In this document: one piece after another, positions 52,001 to 61,420 of the stretch
Numbering within the stretch: the stretch's first letter is position 1
Layout: each line of letters starts with the position of its first letter
NCBI GenBank assembly: GCA_001695595.3
Contig: MBPM02000073.1
Coordinates: 372,001-436,000 of the forward strand
Reading direction: 5' to 3'
Length of the DNA stretch: 64,000 nt
From: Plasmopara viticola
Taxonomy: Eukaryota; Oomycota; Peronosporomycetes; Peronosporales; Peronosporaceae
Notes under the pieces: generated by a model
Database searches by the model: none
What the model saw: only the letters and a program-made list of their open reading frames with translations
What the model was told of the DNA's origin: nothing
Translations under genes and position numbers: made by a program

Positions 52001-52435
52001 TTGCACCCCACTTTTTATAGCACCCCTACACACACAAAAAGACGAAATGTAGAAAAGCAGCGCAGATCGGGTGGAAGTCGAAGTAAGAGTCAAGACGAAG
52101 GAGGAGCTACAGCCAAGTTTGTGGTCGGCAAGTACGACGCAGAGGAGGACGAATATGTGGTGGTGCTGCAGATCGCAGAGGACGCACAACGAACCCACCG
52201 ACAGTTGGGCAATCAGAAGTTTTCGTGGAGAGCTTTGGCAAGCGAGAAATTTTATCAACAAGTCAGATTGCGTACACGATCAAGAGAGTTTATGAAGTAT
52301 GTTTACTCGAGATACCGAGTAAAATTCGAGACATTCGAACAACAATCGCAAAGATCAACGGGAAGCTCGTCGTCGATACATAAAGACCGAGAGTTGATAC
52401 GCAGTGGCTGCCTTGCAAGCAGGCGAATTTCATGA
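52001..52435 (+). pseudogene. Segment a longest ORF version (R4)
   Basis: 144 codons from a TTG. After the common part it reads ASEKFYQQVRLRTRSREFMKY, then FETFEQQSQRSTGSSSSIHKD. The longer frame results from a T4 run (near 52251) where R3 has T5. Charged, low-complexity C-terminus; no signal peptide or recognised domain. Confidence 0.35.
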
Positions 52436-53330
52436 AGAAGAGTCTTGATCGCGCAAACGAGAGACTCAACTTGATAGTTTTGAGGAAGAGGTGAAAACGA
52501 CGATATTTTGTACTGATTAAGAGAACGAAAGTAGCAACAAGAGAGAAGTGGGCATCGCTGCAGTAGCAGTTTTGACAAGCCACGTGGAGATGTGCAGTTG
52601 CACGATGACATGCTGTATTTACGCTTTTTAAGATAAAACCAAGCGAACGTTCTGTTTTGAGGCAGCTGGTGAAAAAGTTTGGTTTGTCTGGTCTGGATCA
52701 AGCGACGACGGTGCGATCACCTGGGTCTATTTACTGCAGAGTTTGTCAGGCGGTGGAAACAGGACTATTTCGCCTTTTGCTGCCCTATTCAGCTCGCTAT
52801 CCAATACCAAGCAATTACAATTGGTGGATGGGTCGAATGGTGCTCGTATTGGCACTAGCACGATCGATGCACGGAGCATTCGCACCGTCGCAGAGCTGCG
52901 TCGAGTGCTGCACACAAACAAGTAACCGGAGGCAATGATAATCCAAAAGCTTCATTAGCTCTTTCGATTCCCGAAACCCATGGCGAATTTCACGCAACAC
53001 TGAATATTAAAAGTTTTAATGGTTTTATCTTACAAAGATCCTTGATTGTTGCAGCCAACCAACGTTCAAAACTTAAGGTAAAGGCGGTTTTAGCCCTGTA
53101 TACTGAGGGATGCTATAAAAAGTGGGTTGGCGTAGTTAACGAAAACTGAGGCGACTCCTTAATAAAAAGGTTGTAAAAAACTGTGCGGTGTGCGCCAGTC
53201 TTACTTGAACAGTTGAAGCGACGTAAGCAATTTTTATAATTGATTATTATGTAATGGCTCAAGTAAGAGAAACGCAAAGTATTGTGTCAAACCGCGACGA
53301 GAAACGAACTAGCACTCGGACAGCTCTCAA

Positions 53331-53467
53331 TGGCACATAAATCAAAAAAAGTCAAAATGGACTCAAAGGTTGACAGTTCTGCAAGACAAATCTGCAGTCT
53401 CAAAACATTATTGAATTGGCTTAAGCAGCCCTCGGCTACGTCTAGTAAGCTGTGCGTCCGATTCTAG
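53331..53467 (+). pseudogene. Segment f N-terminal version without the usual stop (R4)
   Basis: ATG at 53331 (MAHKSKKVKMDSKVDSSARQ), then CSLKTLLNWLK: the codon that is TAA or TGA in other units is AAA here, linking the upstream Met region to the f frame. A one-base loss then shifts it (KQPSATSSK) to a stop at 53467. Supports an ancestral f protein of about 118 residues. Confidence 0.4.
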
Positions 53468-53830
53468 TCTCAAGGGTGATCAATGCGACCGTGAGAACCT
53501 TCAAATTTATCATCGATCGGTGGAAGCGCCATTAGATGAGTACAACACATACCGCGACAATGCACAATGCTGTATTTCTACAACATATTTCTATCAGAAT
53601 CTTCGCTCCCGGTTCAGCTTTAGAATTGGTCAAAAAATCTCAAAGGTGGTACAGCTGCCTAAGCTGATGCAATGATTAAGATGACTGTCGGTCCACTATG
53701 GATGCTATTCATTTCCGATCGTAGCTTAAAGAAATGATGCAATTGCATCGCATAACAACGAATTACTACTTGCTATTACTTTAAATGTAAGAGACATTGC
53801 TAGATATTTTTAGACGGCATTGGTCTCCTT

Positions 53831-54154
53831 TTTTCGGAAAAGGTTGGGGTGACGCCCTCCTTCCAAGCGCGGGGGCTAAATGCTCGCGCGCTTCGGGCAG
53901 GTGCTCTCGGCATCTGCAGGTCTCTAACGAGTCTCACCCTCGACGCGACGGTCTTCAGCACTAGGGCGCCACCTGGGCTCTTACCAAGTCAGAACTACAC
54001 AAAATAATGGAAGACCTACACGGCCTCGGTGCTGGCTGCACTGCCCGCCGAACGAGACTCGACGTATGCGGACACCACTCTATGCCGTGGACTAGCCATA
54101 GAGCCTAGCACGTGCATAACTTGGCAACGCGATAACGTAATACAATACAATACA
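53831..54154 (+). mobile_element. SINE-like LINE derivative 1 (R4)
   Basis: 324 bp, target duplication ATTGGTCTCCTT at 53819-53830 and 54155-54166. One G fewer than the R3 copy near 53910. Confidence 0.88.
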
Positions 54155-54358
54155 ATTGGTCTCCTTGAAGTACCGTTTAGTGGATAGAATCGAGATGATG
54201 TGTTTGCTATCAAGTAGTAAAGACAACGAATACTCCTCCGTATCAGAACAGCCGCTCCCATTTGTCGCATGGACGTCTTGTCGTGTGGACCACATGTAGA
54301 TGGTTTATGCGACGAATGGTGATTTGAAGATAAATGTGAGGGCGTACTTTGTAGGACA

Positions 54359-54740
54359 TTTTGTATTGTATTGTATTACGTTATCGCGTTGCCAAGTTAT
54401 GCACGTGCTAGGCTCTATGGCTAGTCCACGGCATAGAGTGGTGTCCGCATACGTCGGGTCTCGTTCGGCGGGCAGTGCAGCCAGCACCGAGGCCGTGAGG
54501 GTCTTCCATTATTTTGTGTAGTCCTGACTTGGTAAGAGCCCAGGTGGCGCCCTGGTGTTGGAGACCGTCGCGTCGAGGGTGAGACTCGTTAGAGACCTGC
54601 AGATGCCCGAGAGCACCTGCCCGAAGCGCGCGAGCATTAAGCCCCCGCGCTTGGAAGGAGGGCATCACCCCAACCTTTTCCGAAAAAACATTACGACCTG
54701 AACGTAACCACTTAGACCACTCGGGCAAACTGACCCATTT
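54359..54740 (-). mobile_element. SINE-like element 2 with tRNA-like head (R4)
   Basis: 382 bp, target duplication TTGTAGGACA at 54349-54358 and 54741-54750. The tRNA-Leu(CAG)-like head is at about 54691-54738 on the minus strand. Same insertion as in R3. Confidence 0.86.
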
Positions 54741-55768
54741 TTGTAGGACAATGAAGTGCAAAAGGCGCAGTAGTATAATAACGCATTAAATAGAATTACT
54801 TGATATTTAAGACGGCATTGGACCTCGCGACAGCACGCATAGAATCTAACGGCCTTGCTTAAGTTCGCGTAATCAGGAACATACTATCGGTATTCCATGT
54901 AAACGAAAGCTTTGCAAATATGAATAACCTCCCAGAAATTTAATTCGCCTCTTCTCTTTCGCATTGGCAAATTATCGAAGTAAATGAGGTTTCTGACGCT
55001 TAAGCACGGCCAGGAGCAATGGTGATGTGAAGATAATGACAACGAAGTGCAAAAGGCGCAGTGGTGAAATGTCGCAATAAATAGCAATCCTAGTTATATT
55101 ATGACGGCCTATGTGGGCGTACTTTGTAGGACAATGAAGTGCAAAAGGCGCAGTAGTATAATAACGCATTAAATAGAATTGCTTGATATTTAAGACGGCA
55201 TTGGACCTCGCGACAGCACGCATAGAATCTAACGGCCTTGCCTAAGTTCGCGTGATCAAGAACATTCTACCGGTATTCCATGTAAACGAAAGCTTTGCAA
55301 ACATGGATAATCTTCTAGAAATTTAATTCGCCTCATTTCTTTCGCATGGCAAATTATCGAAGTAAATGAGGTTTCTGCAGCTCAAGCACGGCCAGGAGCA
55401 ATGGTGATGTGAAGATAATGACAACGAAGTGCAAAAGGCGCAGTGGTATAATGTCGCAATAAATAGCAATGCTAGAAATTTCCTGACGACCTTGGACCTC
55501 GCGACAGGTACCTATGTACGCATAGAAATTAAAGACCTTGCGGAATTTCGCGTAATCCGGAGTATACCCCGGTTCCATGTACATGAAAGCTTTGCAAACA
55601 TGGATAGCCAGCCCACCAGAAATTTAACTCGTTTCTCTTCTTTCGCATCTTGTCGCTCTCATATGATCGTTACCCATCCTAGTTGGCAAATCATTTCAGT
55701 AAATAGAGTTTCTGCAGCTTAAGCACGACCAGAGGCCACTGTTCTTTTTGCACTACAAGTGGTGAAGC

Positions 55769-55942
55769 ATGCTTCGTTCGTGCGGTTTCGTGCTCATTCT
55801 GGCTACCCTCCTGGCCACTGGTCACGGTTACGAGGTCCCTCCCCCTATCGTCGCACTCCCCCTCCGCGCAATCGTCACTGATAAGTCGGGGATTAAATGT
55901 CGTGGAATCCACCGTCAAAACCATGCAAGCACGACAAGTTGA
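55769..55942 (+). CDS. Segment j, extended 57-aa secreted version (R4)
   Basis: Leader MLRSCGFVLILATLLATGHG, then YEVPPPIVALPLRAIV and a basic tail to TGA 55940-55942. A base lost in the C-run after GAGGTCCCT moves the frame past the TGA that ends other j copies, into a third frame. Shared exactly with R5 (59934), so it is not an isolated error. Secretion is likely if expressed; function unknown. No QXLR or EER motif. Confidence 0.42.
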   Translation: MLRSCGFVLILATLLATGHGYEVPPPIVALPLRAIVTDKSGIKCRGIHRQNHASTTS

Positions 55943-56739
55943 CTCGTTGAAAGCCAAAGCTAAAGAGAAACCAAAACCGGCTTTAGTGACAAGAAAATAT
56001 ATTGTCCTTTGGTTTACTCATTCAAATCAGTTGCTTTGTTTTTTTATGGAAAAAATACTACGGTCTGACTTATTGTAGCTACAAAGCCAATTTTTGATGT
56101 GATCGGTCGCTGATGATGAAAGTATGCCACGTGCTATTGAACTTTCGCTGCACTTAGTTGGACGAAGCTCACTAACAAATAAGTATCCAGAGGTTCAGGC
56201 GCACATGAAGCCCGTCTTGTATCAAACAGACTCCAATAACACTTTACCGTTGCTCGAGCAATGACTCGGTCAAGTTTACTCTTAAAGTATGGTAAATGGC
56301 GATCAAAGGGCCACTAATCTTGCCAAATATTAAAACACACTCTCTTTAAATACACAAAGAGCAGCGTCAACTTCACTGCAAAACGGCCTTTTGACCATAC
56401 TTAGCAAACTTGACTGAGTTATTGCTCGAGCTGTGGTTGATTGTTATAAAACCCTCACTTCTTTGATCCGACACATTGGACGGGCTTTATGTGTGCCTGG
56501 ACCTATAAACGCTAATGTCACCATAAGCACGAACGATAGCTAGCGAGAAACCGATGTATACGTGCTATACTTGGACCAATAGTATCAAGAATGTGCATCG
56601 TAGCTGCTTGTGTAGAAATTAAATTTAAATAAAAACCGGAATTATTCTCCACGAGAAAAGTAGCAAAATTTGACTGTAGAAGACATCTCTGATTTGTTTC
56701 AATTCTTCGTGAGGACGCACGCCCACAAAAGAAAAAAAG

Positions 56740-57027
56740 TCATGTCGTTTTCGTCTTTGGTATAGCATCAACTTTCTTAGATCCTCTCACTTTCAGAGCG
56801 TAAAATTTTCTTGCTCGCGCTTCAAGGGGCAAAGTCTCAATTTTCGTATTTGGCTTACTTTTGAGCTCATTGATAACAATGGGCAAAGCCATCCTTTCTT
56901 CTGGTGCGGCAATTTCCTATTGGAGTTTACTTCGAAGACGCTGAGAGCCTTGACTGTCGTCCACGATACCGTAACAAATGGCCAGGAATGGAGCTAGAAT
57001 GAGCACGACACCGCACGATCGACGCAT
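56740..57027 (-). pseudogene. Gene n copy with premature stop (R4)
   Basis: 288 bp; QRLR intact, TAG after KLQ. Final codons ACG AAA ACG ACA TGA differ slightly from R3. The conserved +1 frame past the stop is open. Confidence 0.58.
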
Positions 57028-57262
57028 GCTACACTACTTGCAGTGCAAAAAAAATAGTGAGCTCATGGTCGTGCTGGGCCTGCAGAAACCGTATTTACTG
57101 AAACAGTAAAAGGAGTAGCGCGTGTATGAGGGGTACAATTTTCTTGAATCAATGTATTCTACAGATACACTTTGATTTAAGAAGCGAAAGTAAGGAAAGC
57201 CTTCAAGAAAGTTTAGATTATCAAATTTCGAGAGCCGCTTCCCCCCCCCTTCGTCAACCGCC

Positions 57263-57583
57263 TTGCACCCCACTTTTTATAGCACCCCTACACGGTATTC
57301 GATTGACGTTGATACACACACAAAAAGACGAAATGTAGAAAAGCAGCGCGGATCGGGTGGAAGTCGAAGTAAAAGTCAAGACGAAGGAGGAGCTACAGCC
57401 AAGTTTGTGGTCGGCAAGTACGACGCAGAGGAGGACGATTATGTGGTGGTGCTACAGATCGCAGAGGACGCACAACGAACCCACCGACAGTTGGGCAGTA
57501 AGAAGTTTTTGTGGAGAGCTTTGGCTAGGCGAAAAGTTCCTAATAGCAAGTCAGATTGCGTACCAGATCAAGAGATTTTATGA
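57263..57583 (+). pseudogene. Segment a conserved ORF (R5 copy)
   Basis: 106 codons, including the extra YSIDVDTHTKRRN stretch from the 31-bp insertion. Same protein as in L1 and R6. Confidence 0.35.
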
Positions 57584-57872
57584 AGTATGTTGAGATGCCG
57601 AGTAAAATTCGAGACATTCGAACAACAATCGCAAAGATCGACGGGAAGCTCGTCGTCGATACCTATTAACCGAGAGTTGTTACGCAGTGGCTGCCTTACA
57701 AGCAGGCGAATGTCATGAAGAAGAGTCTTGATCGCGCAAATGAGACTCAACTTGATAGTTTTGAGGAAGAGGTGGAAACGACGATATTTTGTACTGATTA
57801 AGAGAACGAAGTTAGCAACAAGAGAGAAGTGGGCATCGCTGCAGTAGCAGTTTTGACAAGCCACGTGGAGAT

Positions 57873-58220
57873 GTGCAATTGCACGATGACATGCTGTCTT
57901 TACGCTTTTTAAAGATGAAACCTAGCGACCGTTCTGTTTTGAGGCAGCTGGTGAAAAAGTTTGGTTTGTCTGCTCTGGATCAAGCGACGACGGTGCGATC
58001 ACCTGGGTCTATTTACTGCAGAGTTTGTCAGGCGGTGGAAACAGGACTATTTCGCCTTTTGCTGCCCTATTCAACTCGCTATCCAATACCAAGCAATTAC
58101 ATTCGGTGGATGGGTCGAATGGTGCTCGTATTGGCACTAGCACGATCGATGCACGGAGTATTCGCACCGTCGCAGAGCTGCGTCGAGTGCTGCACACAAA
58201 CAAGTAACCGGAGGCAATGA
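57873..58220 (+). pseudogene. Segment b conserved ORF (R5 copy)
   Basis: 115 codons; LRQLVKKFGLSALDQATTVRS, YCRVCQAVETGLFRLLLPY, MVLVLALARSMHG. The R6 copy ends early at TGA (62265-62267, TGG to TGA). Confidence 0.35.
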
Positions 58221-58689
58221 TATTCCAAAAGCTTGATTAGCTCTTTCAATCCCGAAACACATGTGCGAATTTCACGCAACACTGAATATTGAAAGTTTTA
58301 ATGTTGTATCCTACAAAGACCCTTGATTGTTCCAGCCAACCAACATTCAAAACTTAAGGTAAAGGCGGTTTTAGCCCTGTATATTGAGGGGTGCTATAAT
58401 AGTGGGGTATGGCGTAGTGAACGAGAACTGAAGCGACTCCCTAATAAAAAGGTTGTAAAAAACTGTGCGGTGTGCGCCAGTCTTACTTGAACAGCTAAAG
58501 CGACGTAAGCAATTTTTATAATTGATTATTATGTAATGGCTCGAGCAAGAGGAACGCAAAGTACTGTGTCAAACCGCGACGAATAAAAAACTAGCGCTCG
58601 GACAGCCCTTAATGGCACATCAATCAAAAGTCATAATGGACTCAAAGGTTGACAGTACTGCAAAGCAAAGCTGCAGTCTCTAAACATCA

Positions 58690-58965
58690 TTGAATTGGCT
58701 TAAAGCAGCCCTCGGCTTTCGTCTAGTAAGCTGTGCGTCCGATTCTAGTCACAAGGGTGTTCAATACGACCGTGAGAGCCTTTTAATTTATCGTCGATCG
58801 GTGGAAGCGCCATTAGATGAGTACAACACATATCGCGACAATGCACAATGCTGTATTTCTACAACATATTTCTTTCAGAATCTTCACTCCCGGTTCAGCT
58901 TTAGAATTGGTCAAAAAATCTCAAAGGTGGTTCAGCTGCTTAAGCTGATGCAATGGTTAAGATGA
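58690..58965 (+). pseudogene. Segment f ORF (R5 copy)
   Basis: 91 codons; the usual TGA after KLMQ is TGG here, adding WLR before TGA 58963-58965. CCISTTYFFQNLHSRFSFRIG. Confidence 0.4.
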
Positions 58966-59933
58966 CTGTCGGTTTACTTAGGATGCTATTCATTTCCGAT
59001 CGTAGCTTAAGAAATGATGCAATTGCATCGCATATTAATGAATTACTACTTGCTATTACTTTAGGAGTAAGAGACATTGCTAGATATTTTTAGACGGCAT
59101 TGGTCTCCTTGAAGTACCGTTTAGTGGATAGAATCGAGATGATGTGTTTGCGATCGAGTAGTAAACGAATACTCTCCGTATCGGAACGGCCGCTCCCATT
59201 GGTCGCATGGACGTTTTGTCGTTGTGGACCATATGTAGATGGTTTATGCGACGAATGGTGATTTGAAGATAAATGTGAGGGCGTACTTTGTAGGACAATG
59301 AAGTGCAAAAGGCGCAGTAGTATAATAACGCATTAAATAGAATTGCTTGATATTTAAGACGGCATTGGACCTCGCGACAGCACGCATAGAATCTGACGGC
59401 CTTGCCTAAGTTCGCGTGATCAAGAACATTCTACCGGTATTCCATGTAAACGAAAGCTTTGCAAACATGGATAATTTTCTAGAAATTTAATTCGCCTCAT
59501 TTCTTTCGCATGGGCAAATTATCGAAGTAAATGAGGTTTCTGCAGCTCAAGCACGGCCAGGAGCAATGGTGATGTGAAGATAATGACAACGAAGTGCAAA
59601 AGGCGCAGTGGTATAATGTCGCAATAAATAGCAATGCTAGAAATTTCCTGACGACCTTGGACCTCGCGACAGGTACCTATGTACGCATAGAAATTAAAGA
59701 CCTTGCGGAATTTCGCGTAATCCGGAGTATACCCCGGTTCCATGTACATGAAAGCTTTGCAAACATGGATAGCCAGCCCACCAGAAATTTAACTCGTTTC
59801 TCTTCTTTCGCATCTTGTCGCTCTCATATGATCGTTACCCATCCTAGTTGGCAAATCATTTCAGTAAATAGAGTTTCTGCAGCTTAAGCACGACCAGAGG
59901 CCACTGTTCTTTTTGCACTACAAGTGGTGAAGC

Positions 59934-60107
59934 ATGCTTCGTTCGTGCGGTTTCGTGCTCATTCTGGCTACCCTCCTGGCCACTGGTCACGGTTACGAGG
60001 TCCCTCCCCCTATCGTCGCACTCCCCCTCCGCGCAATCGTCACTGATAAGTCGGGGATTAAATGTCGTGGAATCCACCGTCAAAACCATGCAAGCACGAC
60101 AAGTTGA
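59934..60107 (+). CDS. Segment j, extended 57-aa secreted version (R5)
   Basis: Same 57-residue product as the R4 copy: leader MLRSCGFVLILATLLATGHG and the same shortened C-run. Upstream it has two h/i repeats rather than four. Converges on gene n (minus) about 0.8 kb away. Confidence 0.42.
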   Translation: MLRSCGFVLILATLLATGHGYEVPPPIVALPLRAIVTDKSGIKCRGIHRQNHASTTS

Positions 60108-60905
60108 CTCGTTGAAAGCCAAAGCTAAAGAGAAACCAAAACCGGCTTTAGTGACAAGAAAATATATTGTCCTTTGGTTTACTCATTCAAATCAGTTGCT
60201 TTGTTTTTTTATGGAAAAATACTACGGTCTGACTTATTGTAGCTACAAAGCCAATTTTTGATGTGATCGGTCGCTGATGATGAAAGTATGCCACGTGCTA
60301 TTGAACTTTCGCTGCACTTAGTTGGACGAAGCTCACTAACAAATAAGTATCCAGAGGTTCAGGCGCACATGAAGCCCGTCTTGTATCAAACAGACTCCAA
60401 TAACACTTTACCGTTGCTCGAGCAATGACTCGGTCAAGTTTACTCTTAAAGTATGGTAAATGGCGATCAAAGGGCCACTAATCTTGCCAAATATTAAAAC
60501 ACACTCTCTTTAAATACACAAAGAGCAGCGTCAACTTCACTGCAAAACGGCCTTTTGACCATACTTAGCAAACTTGACTGAGTTATTGCTCGAGCTGTGG
60601 TTGATTGTTATAAAACCCTCACTTCTTTGATCCGACACATTGGACGGGCTTATGTGTGCCTGGACCTATAAACGCTAATGTCACCATAAGCACGAACAAG
60701 AGCTAGCGAGAAACCGATGTATACGTGCTATACTTGGACCAATTGTATCAAGAATGTGCATCGTAGCTGCTTGTTATAGGAAATTAAATTTAAATAAAAC
60801 ACCGGAATTATTCTCCACGAGAAAAGTAGCAAAATTTGACTGTAGAAGACATCTCTGATTTGTTTCAATTCTTCGTGAGGACGCACGCCCACAAAAGAAA
60901 AAAAG

Positions 60906-61193
60906 TCATGTCGTTTTCGTCTTTGGTATAGCATCAACTTTCTTAGATCCTCTCACTTTCAGAGCGTAAAATTTTCTTGCTCGCGCTTCAAGGGGCAAAG
61001 TCTCAATTTTCGTATTTGGCTTACTTTTGAGCTCATTGATAACAATGGGCAAAGCCATCCTTTCTTCTGGTGCGGCAATTTCCTATTGGAGTTTACTTCG
61101 AAGACGCTGAGAGCCTTGACTGTCGTCCACGATACCGTAACAAATGGCCAGGAATGGAGCTAGAATGAGCACGACACCGCACGATCGACGCAT
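60906..61193 (-). pseudogene. Gene n copy with premature stop (R5)
   Basis: 288 bp; QRLR intact, TAG after KLQ. Just past the stop codon of n, an overlapping frame (minus 60937-60728) contains FVGVRPHEELKQIRDVFYSQI. Confidence 0.58.
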
Positions 61194-61420
61194 GCTACAC
61201 TACTTGCAGTGCAAAAAATAGTGAGCTCATGGTCGTGCTGGGCCTGCAGAAACCGTATTTACTGAAACAGTAAAAGGAGTAGCGCGTGCATGAGGGGTAC
61301 AATTTTCTTGACTCAATGTATTCTACAGATACACTTTGATTAAGAAGCGAAAGTAAGGAAAGCCTCAAGAAAGTTTAGATTATCAAATTTCGAGAGCCGC
61401 TTCCCCCCCCCTTAGTCGCC

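Larger units (their letters stand above)
52001..57262 (+). repeat. Segmental repeat unit R4 (5262 bp), near-identical twin of R3
   Basis: Same layout as R3, including both SINE-like insertions with the same target sites, so R3 and R4 arose by duplication after those insertions. Many of the visible differences are single-base length changes in short runs. c-e (52940-53320) and l-m (56110-56730) hold no supported gene. Confidence 0.92.
57263..61420 (+). repeat. Segmental repeat unit R5 (4158 bp)
   Basis: Complete unit without SINEs. Carries the 31-bp insertion ACGGTATTCGATTGACG... in a (about 57292-57318), shared with R6 and inverted unit L1 but absent from R1-R4, so it defines a subtype. Holds a 57263-57583, b 57873-58220, f 58690-58965, h/i 59290-59820, j 59934, n 60906-61193. 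58290-58620 and 60270-60900 hold no supported gene. Confidence 0.92.

Noticed and set aside
46739..61420. Tandem array as satellite, rDNA or CRISPR
   Set aside because: Units are kilobases long and carry ORFs; no rRNA sequence and no short regular spacers.
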